Origin: Enterobacteriaceae bacterium
GTDB taxonomy: Bacteria; Pseudomonadota; Gammaproteobacteria; Enterobacterales; Enterobacteriaceae
Length of the DNA stretch: 64,000 nt
Reading direction: 5' to 3'
Assembly (NCBI GenBank): GCA_902363335.1
Contig: CABIZV010000001.1
Coordinates: forward strand, 992,001-1,056,000
This document shows positions 22,208 to 29,161 of the stretch, piece after piece. The notes below the pieces were generated by a model. That model made no database searches, had not been told where the DNA came from, and was given only the letters and a program-made list of their open reading frames with translations. Position 1 is the first letter of the stretch. Every line of letters starts with the position of its first letter. The translations under genes and the position numbers were made by a program.

Positions 22208-22681
22208 ATGGATAAGCTGTGCTTCCCTCCCCTACTTTCTCCCGGATTTCATGATCTTGATGATAGTCAGATCAAATCACTTTTCGTGGATGCTTTCCCG
22301 AAATCCACGAGAAGGGGTATGCTATACTGTAATTACATCCAGTTAATGACAGACCTAAGGATGATAAATAAGCAATTCCCCTGCTTTATTGAAGTTTGGG
22401 TTGATGGTTCATTCACCACAGAAAAACCGGAGCCTGATGACATTGATTTACTGCTGGTGATTGATTACGTACAGCTGAACTCTATTCCACCGATGTTTCA
22501 TCCACAGATAGAGCGAATCCTGAACAGAAACTTTATCAAGCATAACTATCACATTGATCTTTTGCTGCTTTATAAAAACAATCCAGCAAGCGATTACGAT
22601 GAAGATAGAATGCATTGGCGAGGAGTTTTTTGCCATGATAGAGAGGATACACCTAAGGGGATAGTGAGGTTGCCATTATGA
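22208..22681 (+). CDS. Nucleotidyltransferase-fold protein (DUF6932-like)
   Basis: A 157-aa protein with the active-site pattern of polymerase-beta-type nucleotidyltransferases: GS at 67-68, then Asp78 and Asp80 in PEPDDIDLLL, and a third acidic strand at Asp117 (HIDLLLLY). This matches small DUF6932-type proteins. All three acidic residues are present, so it could transfer a nucleotide to a protein or RNA. It lies 95 bp after cI on the same strand with no terminator between, in the position of lambda rexA, and overlaps the next gene by 4 bp (ATGA). Codon use is AT-rich. The substrate is unknown. Confidence 0.7.
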   Translation: MDKLCFPPLLSPGFHDLDDSQIKSLFVDAFPKSTRRGMLYCNYIQLMTDLRMINKQFPCFIEVWVDGSFTTEKPEPDDIDLLLVIDYVQLNSIPPMFHPQIERILNRNFIKHNYHIDLLLLYKNNPASDYDEDRMHWRGVFCHDREDTPKGIVRLPL

Positions 22682-23610
22682 GCGAAAAAAACAATTTGAT
22701 TTCCCTTAAGGGCAGAATTCAATTCGCTCAGGCAAAAGTTGACGCTATTACCTGCTTAAAAGAGCCTACTTTCGCTGATAGAATCATGTTTAATAACATG
22801 GATTCTTATTTAAGCGATCTCTTATCCGAGCAAAGAGCTAATGATAATAAACACCCGCTTCAGGATTATATGGAACTTCGCCTTAAGGGAGTGTTGGTTG
22901 ATTTTGGTTCAATTCCATTGGAAATTTTATCGACCATTTCCGGAAATCTTGCTTCCTTAGTACAAAAGGCAGCTCATAGAATTGGTTCTGGGAAAGATTC
23001 TCGTAGGGTTCCTATCGATGTAAAAAATGCTCTGAATTTAAGATTGGCGGACTTATCCCCGGGTTCAACGAGACTTGGAGTCACCTTTTCGACAGGATCG
23101 TGCGAACTAGTTGAAACTGTATCTAGTCAAGCAGTTAAAGAAATTTTTTCACTACTTGATGCACCTGATGAAGAAACATTTATGGTAAAGGTTGCGGAAA
23201 TCGGCAAACAATCGACCATTAATTTGAAAAATATCATTAGCGAATGTGAACACAATAACTTAAATTTCGACCTTACTTGGGTAGGCCCCTTTAGCAACGG
23301 AGTGCGCTCTATATCAATAAATGCTGACGATATTAAACGCTTAACTAATCGTCTATCAATGACTCGAGTTACAAAACTTCCAGATGAACACATAACTGGC
23401 GAGCTCGCTGTTTTGTCTATGTATGGAAAACTCGAAATAGCAACGGACGATGGAAAAATCAGGGCTTCATACCCAATTGATATGCTTGCCGATATCCAAA
23501 ATAAACATAAGGTTGGTGAGCGAGTTACTTTAATCGCTGATGTTACAGAAATTCATAATGAGAGAATAGGCTCATCACGACGTAACTACATGATCAAGAC
23601 TATCCGTTAA
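22678..23610 (+). CDS. Unrecognised partner protein of the cI-linked cassette
   Basis: A 310-aa soluble protein that I do not recognise. An N-terminal helical region (about 1-60) precedes a mixed domain (about 66-160) with PLEILSTISGNLASLVQKAA and DLSPGSTRLGVTFSTGSCEL. The last 65 residues (GKLEIATDDGKIRASYPIDM, VGERVTLIADVTEIHNERIG) are beta-rich like a small barrel. No membrane segment, nuclease motif or Walker motif is seen. Its ATG overlaps the nucleotidyltransferase stop, so the two are made together; two strong terminators follow. Expression in the lysogen from the cI promoter is likely. Confidence 0.7.
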   Translation: MSEKNNLISLKGRIQFAQAKVDAITCLKEPTFADRIMFNNMDSYLSDLLSEQRANDNKHPLQDYMELRLKGVLVDFGSIPLEILSTISGNLASLVQKAAHRIGSGKDSRRVPIDVKNALNLRLADLSPGSTRLGVTFSTGSCELVETVSSQAVKEIFSLLDAPDEETFMVKVAEIGKQSTINLKNIISECEHNNLNFDLTWVGPFSNGVRSISINADDIKRLTNRLSMTRVTKLPDEHITGELAVLSMYGKLEIATDDGKIRASYPIDMLADIQNKHKVGERVTLIADVTEIHNERIGSSRRNYMIKTIR

Positions 23611-23614
23611 ACTT

Positions 23615-23641
23615 AGACCCGGCCACCGAGCCGGGTTTTTA
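23615..23641 (+). terminator. Intrinsic terminator after the cI cassette
   Basis: ACCCGGC-CACCGA-GCCGGGT followed by TTTT, 7 bp past the stop of the 310-aa gene. Confidence 0.85.
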
Positions 23642-23690
23642 CTGCCCTTCTCTCAGCATTCAGCTTTAGAATTCAACCGAACATCCCCGT

Positions 23691-23720
23691 GATCCCAGCC
23701 TCAGCGCTGGGATTTTTTTG
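23691..23720 (+). terminator. Second intrinsic terminator after the cI cassette
   Basis: GATCCCAGC-CTCA-GCGCTGGGAT followed by seven T. It separates the cI transcript from the next early promoter. Confidence 0.85.
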
Positions 23721-23758
23721 TCCAAAATCCGTCGTTCCAGCCTAGCATCTCACTATTA

Positions 23759-23821
23759 CTAAACCTTAGATTTATAATTTTATAATCCGACGATTGACAT
23801 AAATATAAACCAGTGATTTAA
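23759..23821. promoter_or_regulatory. Three operators at the integrase-side early promoter (OL-like)
   Basis: Three copies of the operator motif seen upstream of cI lie exactly 23 bp apart: 23759-23775 (CTAAACC-TTA-GATTTAT), 23782-23798 (ATAATCC-GAC-GATTGAC, weaker) and 23805-23821 (ATAAACC-AGT-GATTTAA). The third lies within the spacer and -10 of the promoter at 23794-23822, so repressor binding would block it. Confidence 0.75.
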
Positions 23822-23822
23822 T
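23794..23822 (+). promoter_or_regulatory. Early promoter (pL-like)
   Basis: TTGACA (23794-23799), 17-bp spacer, TTTAAT (23817-23822). It would drive the + strand genes from 23939 through xis and int, and is overlapped by two operators. Confidence 0.75.
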
Positions 23823-23938
23823 CAATATCACCAAGACGCACTACGACCACCGACAGGAAGAAACCTCCAGAAGGTGGATCACAAATAGCGCATCAGGCAA
23901 CCGTTCCGCAGCTCAGCGATACGAGCACCGAGGGTAAA

Positions 23939-24079
23939 ATGAAAGATTTTGCACGCAGACCTGCACGCCAGCAGGCCGTGAAATTGAATGTTATCGAGGT
24001 GTGGATTCGACACCTTTGCTACTTCCTCGCCCAGAAAGGCGACCCGGCTGCAGACCAACAGCCAGTAAAAAATTTCTAA
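23939..24079 (+). CDS. Small hypothetical early protein
   Basis: A 46-codon ORF starting at ATG 23939 behind GAGGG. The product MKDFARRPARQQAVKLNVIE continues VWIRHLCYFLAQKGDPAADQ. It is basic at the start with a central hydrophobic helix (VIEVWIRHLCYFLA). It is the first gene after the pL-like promoter, where lambdoid phages carry short host-acting genes such as kil or N; similarity to either is not evident. The stop codon abuts copy 1 of the junction repeat. Confidence 0.55.
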   Translation: MKDFARRPARQQAVKLNVIEVWIRHLCYFLAQKGDPAADQQPVKNF

Positions 24080-24080
24080 T

Positions 24081-24099
24081 CGAGTTTTGACCAATGGCC
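24081..24099 (+). repeat. 19-bp junction repeat, copy 1
   Basis: CGAGTTTTGACCAATGGCC, one base after the stop of the small ORF at 24079; it differs from the other copies at one base near the end. Its ATG (24094) is in frame with the Rrf2-type gene. Confidence 0.85.
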
Positions 24100-24120
24100 G
24101 TTGCGGCCGGAGATGTGAAT

Positions 24121-24465
24121 ATGGAATTTGGAATGAAACGCGTTCTGGCATCAGTCCAGGCCGTCGCAACCCTGAGTAAATTATATGATGGTTCGCCGGT
24201 ATCCCTTACGGCAATCAGCAAAGAATCAAAGCTGTCGACTTCATACCTGGAGCAGATATTTAAAAAGCTGCGCACCGGGGATCTGGTTATTTCACAGCGC
24301 GGCCCCGGTGGAGGTTACAGCCCTCGGGGAGAAGAAATCACCATTACTGACGTGATCACTGCTGTATCTAAACTGCCAGCCCATAAAACCTTTGTACCAA
24401 TTCTGCAGGCACTTGAAGGCGTTCGCGTGTCGCAGTTGCTTCGGGGCGATTCTCCAGCCCTATAA
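24121..24465 (+). CDS. Rrf2-family winged-helix regulator
   Basis: A 114-aa winged helix protein of the Rrf2/IscR class: MEFGMKRVLASVQAVATLSK, then SLTAISKESKLSTSYLEQIF and the wing SQRGPGGGYSPRGEEITITD. The three-Cys iron-sulphur cluster region of IscR is missing, so it should be cluster-free. ATG 24121 has GGAG 8 nt upstream; the in-frame ATG at 24094, inside the junction repeat, would add nine residues. Such genes occur in early operons of several enterobacterial prophages; the target is unknown. The gene is bracketed by repeat copies 1 and 2. Confidence 0.82.
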   Translation: MEFGMKRVLASVQAVATLSKLYDGSPVSLTAISKESKLSTSYLEQIFKKLRTGDLVISQRGPGGGYSPRGEEITITDVITAVSKLPAHKTFVPILQALEGVRVSQLLRGDSPAL

Positions 24466-24469
24466 AGCA

Positions 24470-24496
24470 CAAAACCCGCGCAAGGCGGGTTAAGCA
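24470..24496. terminator. Hairpin at the end of the Rrf2-type gene
   Basis: AACCCGC-GCAA-GGCGGGTT forms a strong stem but is followed by AAGC on the + strand; a short T run exists only in the - direction. It may be an attenuator or processing site rather than a full terminator. Confidence 0.45.
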
Positions 24497-24526
24497 CCCG
24501 GAAAGCCGACCAAAGCGTTCCGGTTT

Positions 24527-24545
24527 CGAGTTTTGACCAATGACC
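24527..24545 (+). repeat. 19-bp junction repeat, copy 2
   Basis: CGAGTTTTGACCAATGACC about 60 bp after the Rrf2-type gene. Its ATG (24540) opens a 30-codon ORF that overlaps the start of the RecE-like gene in another frame. Confidence 0.85.
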
Positions 24546-24632
24546 ACCACCAGGGCGGCTGCCATCAGCTGCCGGGTATCTTACAACCTGAAGGAGCCCG
24601 AGCGCAATGAACAACTATGCGTATCTGATTAA
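24540..24632 (+). CDS. Candidate upstream ORF overlapping the RecE-like start
   Basis: A 30-aa ORF (MTTTRAAAISCRVSYNLKEP and ten more residues) opens at the ATG of repeat copy 2 and stops at 24632, 26 bp inside the RecE-like gene. There is only a weak GAG as ribosome site. It could couple or tune translation of the exonuclease gene; it may equally be untranslated. Confidence 0.3.
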   Translation: MTTTRAAAISCRVSYNLKEPERNEQLCVSD

Positions 24633-26772
24633 AGCAAAAGCAAAAGCCACCGAGGCAAAAAGCCTGTTTTGCTGGTTTACTGCAAAGTCCGACACACGCG
24701 CCGAGCGCGAGATTCTTAATATTCTCGAAGATGCAGGTATCGCTGTAGGTCGATCCGCTGACCACCAGCTACCTATCCGCACCAATTTCCCTGTTCTGGA
24801 TGACTTACCCGAAGAAAGCTCTCTGGACGTCACCTGGTGCGAACGTCATCAACTTGATGAAAATGGCTGCTGGCAAAAAATTATCGTTCAACCTGCAACA
24901 CAGCCCTCTTCTGTTGATACGACGGGCTCTGATGCCAGCATTGCTGAAAGCGCTGTCAGTAACTTACCAGTAGAAAATCAGGCTATGTGCGTGTCTGACA
25001 CTGATAGTGCCGCGAGTAGCTGTGTTGCAGATGATCTTCAAACTGAATATGCAGATGATGAAAGCGCAGCATTTCAGCTAGCGACCATGCCTTTCCGTAT
25101 TCAGGTACTGGCTCAATTCTGTGCTGAGGACCGTCACGTTTATCACATCAGCATTCCACACCGTAACGCGCTTTCATCACTGGAAATGGATATGGACAAC
25201 AGCTATGTCCAGAACCTTTTGCTAGCTGCCGAGAATGCCCCTGAGGTTAAGACCTTTGACATACCGACCCTGTGGAAATTTACGGCTGCAGTTAAAGCAG
25301 TGTTCCCTCAGGACAAGCGTAATGAAATGAGTCTGGTTATGCGGTTCGTCCGCATATGGGTATCTACTGAACATATCGACCGTGGTTTGCTTGTGAAAGA
25401 GTGGGTAAAAGGAAACCGCGTGTCACAGATTCAGCGTACCGATAGCAACACCAATGCTGGCGGCGGCAATAAGACTGATCGTAACTCAGATTACGAGCAC
25501 ACACTGGACACTCTGGATGTTGAAATTGCGCTGGCCACGCTGCCAATGGATTTCGACATCTACAACATCCCGGTGTCAATCCATCGCCGGGCTAAAGAAA
25601 TTGTCAGTAAGAATGAAAGCCCATTCGAGGAGTGGTCTAAGGCGCTGCGCAAAACCGCTGGCATCCTGGACTTTTCACGCGCAGCTATCTTCGCACTCAT
25701 CCGCGGCGCCACAGAGAACGTGCATCACTTCCCGGTAAGTCTGCAAACGTACATCAATGCAAATCTGACCGAGTCAAAGCATGGCTCACCGGCAGAAGAG
25801 ACCTTAGCAGCCACACAACAGATTGTGAAAACCACCGGTGAATCCAACGAAGAAACTGTTAATCGCGAGGAAGTGAGCCGCCAGCTCGCGGCGGACAGGG
25901 GCGAGTTTGTCGAGGGCATTAGTGACCCTACAGATCCAAAGTGGATTCACGAGGACCTGACTAAACCAAAACAGCCTGAGATCGCTAATGTGGGCGGTGG
26001 TATTTATTCCATTGAAAACCTGATGTCTAAACCAGCGGCAACAACCGAGGAAACATCCGACAATGTGCAGATGGAAGAAACTCTCAACGATGAAACCTCG
26101 GTTAACTCTGAAATATCGATTAGCAAAACAAGAACTGACCCAATTGCAGGCGATGCTCAAAATGGTGATCAGGCAAATTCCGTAGATAATGAAACCGGTC
26201 ATCATAATGAAGTTTATCGGAATTTAATGATCGATATAGAAACTATGGGTAAAAAAGCCAACGCCCCTATCGTTTCGATCGGTGCTGTATTCTTTAATCC
26301 AGCAACTGGAAGCACCGGTGGTGAGTTTTATGCATCAGTTTCACTGGAATCATCCATGCTATTTGGCGGTAACCCTGATGCAGAAACGATTATCTGGTGG
26401 TTAAAGCAATCTCCTGAAGCACGTTCAGCAATCACCATGAGCGATGCATTAACTCTGGTAGATGCGCTGGAACTGCTCTCCGATTTTATCAGCGAAAATT
26501 CAGATGTTGGTTCAGATGTGCAGGTTTGGGGAAATGGTGCTTCATTCGATAATGTGATCCTACGTTCATCCTATGACCGTGCGGAAATCGAATGCCCATG
26601 GAAGTATTGGAATGATCGCGACGTGCGAACCATAACCGAAATGGGTAGCGCTGTTGGAATTAAGCCACGCTACGACATCCCATTTGAAGGCGATATGCAT
26701 AATGCGCTTTCTGATGCCCGTCATCAGGTCAAATACGTTTCTGCTATCTGGCGAGAGCTGGTCAAAAACTGA
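24607..26772 (+). CDS. RecE-like protein fused to a DEDDh 3'-5' exonuclease
   Basis: A 721-aa protein. The N-terminal part (NNYAYLIKAKAKATEAKSLF, CWFTAKSDTRAEREILNILE) and the middle (LLVKEWVKGNRVSQIQRTDS; GEFVEGISDPTDPKW) match exonuclease VIII of Rac. RecE's own C-terminal nuclease is absent; residues 537-721 are instead a DEDDh domain of the Rv2179c/DUF5051 type, with Asp543-Glu545 (DIET), Asp648, His698 and Asp703 (HNALSD) all present. It may trim DNA or RNA 3' ends. ATG 24607 follows GAAGGAG. It heads the xis-int end of the early operon, where recombination genes usually lie. Confidence 0.85.
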   Translation: MNNYAYLIKAKAKATEAKSLFCWFTAKSDTRAEREILNILEDAGIAVGRSADHQLPIRTNFPVLDDLPEESSLDVTWCERHQLDENGCWQKIIVQPATQPSSVDTTGSDASIAESAVSNLPVENQAMCVSDTDSAASSCVADDLQTEYADDESAAFQLATMPFRIQVLAQFCAEDRHVYHISIPHRNALSSLEMDMDNSYVQNLLLAAENAPEVKTFDIPTLWKFTAAVKAVFPQDKRNEMSLVMRFVRIWVSTEHIDRGLLVKEWVKGNRVSQIQRTDSNTNAGGGNKTDRNSDYEHTLDTLDVEIALATLPMDFDIYNIPVSIHRRAKEIVSKNESPFEEWSKALRKTAGILDFSRAAIFALIRGATENVHHFPVSLQTYINANLTESKHGSPAEETLAATQQIVKTTGESNEETVNREEVSRQLAADRGEFVEGISDPTDPKWIHEDLTKPKQPEIANVGGGIYSIENLMSKPAATTEETSDNVQMEETLNDETSVNSEISISKTRTDPIAGDAQNGDQANSVDNETGHHNEVYRNLMIDIETMGKKANAPIVSIGAVFFNPATGSTGGEFYASVSLESSMLFGGNPDAETIIWWLKQSPEARSAITMSDALTLVDALELLSDFISENSDVGSDVQVWGNGASFDNVILRSSYDRAEIECPWKYWNDRDVRTITEMGSAVGIKPRYDIPFEGDMHNALSDARHQVKYVSAIWRELVKN

Positions 26773-26823
26773 TTTTGCAATATCAGCAAATGGCCCAACA
26801 CTGGGCCATACTCTGGAGGAAAT

Positions 26824-27072
26824 ATGGCGAGGCTTGTACTGCTCTCAGAGTGGGCTGAACACGAGTTCGGTAATCCAATACCCGGCCCTTCGACCTTAAA
26901 CAAATACGCAAAAAACGGAATGATCTCACCACCAGCCTGCAAGGTTGGTAAAAGCTGGCGCGTAGAACTTACGGCTCGATTTATTGGTTTTACGTCACAG
27001 CCAGAGATAAAAAAACAGGATCATCCGCTTTTGAGGAGAATCTTAGAGGATGGGCAGACCACGAAAGTATAA
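26824..27072 (+). CDS. Excisionase
   Basis: An 82-aa excisionase: MARLVLLSEWAEHEFGNPIP, GPSTLNKYAKNGMISPPACK, then VGKSWRVELTARFIG. The winged-helix layout and the PSTLxKYxKxGxIxPP motif are those of lambdoid Xis proteins. It bends attachment DNA and shifts Int toward excision. CTGGAGG lies 6 nt upstream of the ATG. Its end overlaps int by 23 bp, the usual xis-int arrangement. Confidence 0.92.
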   Translation: MARLVLLSEWAEHEFGNPIPGPSTLNKYAKNGMISPPACKVGKSWRVELTARFIGFTSQPEIKKQDHPLLRRILEDGQTTKV

Positions 27073-28180
27073 CGTGACTATTCCGGGGCTCTCCCCCTAC
27101 ATGGACTCAAGAACGAATAAAGTCTACTGGCGCTATAAGCATCCAGTTACTGGAAAATTTCATGGATTGGGTTCTGATGAAACATTAGCAAAAGAACTGG
27201 CTACTGAGGCAAATAGTCGGTTAGCAGAACAACAAATGAGGCACACACTAAAAATTAAGGACGAGCTAACCAAAAGCCTGGGAGGCTCGTCAAGTGTGAG
27301 CGATTTCGTGGTTCGATATAAAGCCATTCAGGATGAACGTTATGAGCGTGGCGAAATAAAATTAAACACGTTAAAGCAAAAACAGTCTCCACTGAAAGTT
27401 CTTGAGCAACATCTGGGTATGCGGCCGCTGGATCAAATATCCGTCAAAGACATCGTGGGGATCCTCGACGATTATCGAGAACAAGAGCATAACCGTATGG
27501 GACAAATATTCAGGAAAGTGGCAATTGATGTTTTCAAAGAAGCTCAGCAATTGGGAGAGGTTCCTGCTGGTTTCAATCCGGCGGAATCCGCTAAAAAACC
27601 GCACGTAAAAATAACGCGCCAGCGACTCAATTTAGAAGAGTGGACACTTATATATAAGGCTGCAGAGAAAGAAAATTATTATTTACAGAAAGGCATGCTG
27701 CTGGCGATCGTAACCGGACAAAGAATATCTGACTTATGCAAAATGAAATTTACCGATGTTTCGGGGGATTATCTGCTCGTTGAGCAGGAGAAAACTGGTG
27801 CAAAGATCGCACTTCCACTGAAATTAAAATGCGAAAAAGTTGGTTACAGCATTGGTGACGTTGTCGCAATGTGCCGCGACAGCGTATTGAGTCCATATAT
27901 GCTTCACCACCACAGCGCAAAAGGAACAGCTGTACGAGGGGGAAAAGTAAAACCAACAACCTTGACCACTGCATTCAGGAAAGCCAGAGATTCAGTGGCG
28001 CGTGACTGGACAAATAATGGTACCGCGCCGACATTCCACGAACAAAGATCCTTAGCTGAACGGCTATATCGTGAACAGGGTATTAATACCCAGATCTTGA
28101 TGGGTCACGCTAACCAGGCAATGACAGACAGGTACAATGATTCGCGAGGAAAAGAGTGGAGAAAATTGGTTATTTTGTAG
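27050..28180 (+). CDS. int: Phage integrase (tyrosine recombinase)
   Basis: A 376-aa lambda-type integrase. The N-terminal arm-binding domain (about 1-65) is followed by a core-binding domain and the catalytic domain with Arg225 (TGQRISD), Lys248, His330-x-x-Arg333 (FHEQRSL), His353 (LMGH) and the nucleophile Tyr362 (RYNDSRGKEW). All six key residues are present, so it should be active. It is the last gene of the early operon and lies directly beside the three arm-like repeats at 28184-28216. Confidence 0.95.
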   Translation: MGRPRKYNVTIPGLSPYMDSRTNKVYWRYKHPVTGKFHGLGSDETLAKELATEANSRLAEQQMRHTLKIKDELTKSLGGSSSVSDFVVRYKAIQDERYERGEIKLNTLKQKQSPLKVLEQHLGMRPLDQISVKDIVGILDDYREQEHNRMGQIFRKVAIDVFKEAQQLGEVPAGFNPAESAKKPHVKITRQRLNLEEWTLIYKAAEKENYYLQKGMLLAIVTGQRISDLCKMKFTDVSGDYLLVEQEKTGAKIALPLKLKCEKVGYSIGDVVAMCRDSVLSPYMLHHHSAKGTAVRGGKVKPTTLTTAFRKARDSVARDWTNNGTAPTFHEQRSLAERLYREQGINTQILMGHANQAMTDRYNDSRGKEWRKLVIL

Positions 28181-28183
28181 CCA

Positions 28184-28216
28184 GTTTTGCAGAAGGGTTT
28201 TGCAGGAGTTTTGCAG
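28184..28216 (+). repeat. Three tandem arm-type repeats beside int (att P' arm candidate)
   Basis: GTTTTGCAG occurs at 28184-28192, 28197-28205 and 28208-28216, starting 4 bp after the int stop codon. Lambda has three tandem Int arm sites (P'1-P'3) in this place. The attachment core would lie within about 100 bp to the right, possibly at the hairpin GCCGCC-CGAA-GGCGGC (28236-28251) that ends the next gene. Confidence 0.6.
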
Positions 28217-28260
28217 GAGAGATAAAAATGGGGATAGCCGCCCGAAGGCGGCAACGGTAA

Positions 28261-28485
28261 TTACTCACCGATTTCCAACGCGTCCTGGATCGCATCGGCC
28301 AGCGCCGCAACTTCCTGCGAAACGTTGCGCAGGTCCATCTGGGAGCGGATCCCAGAGTTTGCGGTGGAGGCTGAAACTGACGCTTTTGATATCTCTAACG
28401 CGGCTTGAACAGCCAGCAAACGCTTACGGTTTTCAGAGGCGTCAGCGCCGGTGGCGTTGTCTAGATCGAAGTACCCTTCTAACAT
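28261..28485 (-). CDS. Small conserved hypothetical protein
   Basis: A 74-aa acidic, helical protein: MLEGYFDLDNATGADASENR, then KRLLAVQAALEISKASVSAS and LRNVSQEVAALADAIQDALE. No Cys, no membrane segment, no recognised domain. A hairpin follows its stop codon directly. It is probably the host gene whose 3' end borders the prophage, because the Int arm repeats end about 45 bp past its stop. Function unknown; it could instead be a phage gene. Confidence 0.65.
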   Translation of the reverse strand: MLEGYFDLDNATGADASENRKRLLAVQAALEISKASVSASTANSGIRSQMDLRNVSQEVAALADAIQDALEIGE

Positions 28486-28723
28486 TGCTATCTCCTTATG
28501 TCATTCACCCCAGTTTAGGATGTTCCTCTTGCGCAAGCTATCAAAATAACACTCCGCATGAAATTTTTAGTAACAATTAATGCATTTTTCTTATTGCGTC
28601 CAGGCCCCAAAAAAGCAAAGGTAAATATATCTTTTTTCAATTTTTTACTTGTGTTTATTTTAGATATTACTTTTAAGCACTAAAGATTATCAATAATACA
28701 AAGATCTCATTCAGAGGCAGTAA

Positions 28724-29155
28724 ATGGAATTCGATGAAATGCTCAGCGTTTTTTTTGAGCAAGTTAGATGTAAGTCAGACTTTCTCCGTTTTTTGGCACA
28801 ATTAAAGCAAAACAATATCTCTTACTATATCTATTTCGTCGCTACGGGAAATGTACAAGTGGTGACAACTGCGGACACTTACTTATCGTTAAAAAGCCAA
28901 CGACGGTTAATTAAGATCAATCAAAATGCGAGTGATGCTCTGACACGCATCGCCGCCAAACGCCATTTCAGCGGCTGTACTCGTTTTGACCAATATTGCC
29001 GGGAATTAGCCAGAGCGGGGGTATTCAAATGGGTGGTCGATGTCAATGAGGCAAATCGCCATTATTGGTCGAAAGACAATCATCTGCTCCATACTGAAAA
29101 TATTGTCAATCCTGACTATAACTATGTAGGGGAAATTGACAATGTGAATCTTTGA
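28724..29155 (+). CDS. DUF1398 family protein (YbcV/EnvF-like)
   Basis: A 143-aa soluble protein. The second half (GCTRFDQYCRELARAGVFKW, VVDVNEANRHYWSKDNHLLH) is the DUF1398 signature known from E. coli YbcV and relatives. The first half (FFEQVRCKSDFLRFLAQLKQ) also fits. No function is established. ATG 28724 follows GAGGCAG. The gene is AT-rich upstream and stands alone; related genes are often on prophages and islands, in keeping with its place beside an integration site. Confidence 0.8.
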   Translation: MEFDEMLSVFFEQVRCKSDFLRFLAQLKQNNISYYIYFVATGNVQVVTTADTYLSLKSQRRLIKINQNASDALTRIAAKRHFSGCTRFDQYCRELARAGVFKWVVDVNEANRHYWSKDNHLLHTENIVNPDYNYVGEIDNVNL

Positions 29156-29161
29156 TTAATT

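Larger units (their letters stand above)
1..28260. mobile_element. Lambdoid prophage, partial (continues past left edge)
   Basis: Continuous phage gene order is visible: integrase and excisionase, two divergent early operons around a repressor, DnaC/DnaT-type replication genes, nin-type genes, antiterminator Q, lysis cassette, terminase, head and tail. The head module is lambda-like and the tail is contractile (sheath, gpV spike), so the virion would be a myovirus. The right boundary is inferred to lie just beyond the int arm-type repeats at 28184-28216; the exact core is unknown because the other attachment site is outside the window. No structural gene seen here is clearly broken, so the prophage may be intact, but the baseplate and tail-fibre genes are out of view. 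Confidence 0.93.

Noticed and set aside
24470..24496. Full rho-independent terminator on the + strand after the Rrf2-type gene
   Set aside because: The stem is strong but followed by AAGC rather than T on the + strand, and the RecE-like, xis and int genes beyond need read-through; listed only as a hairpin.
28977..28995. Fifth copy of the junction repeat (CTCGTTTTGACCAATATT)
   Set aside because: It lacks the AG after CG and the final ATG, and lies inside the DUF1398 coding region; best explained by chance.
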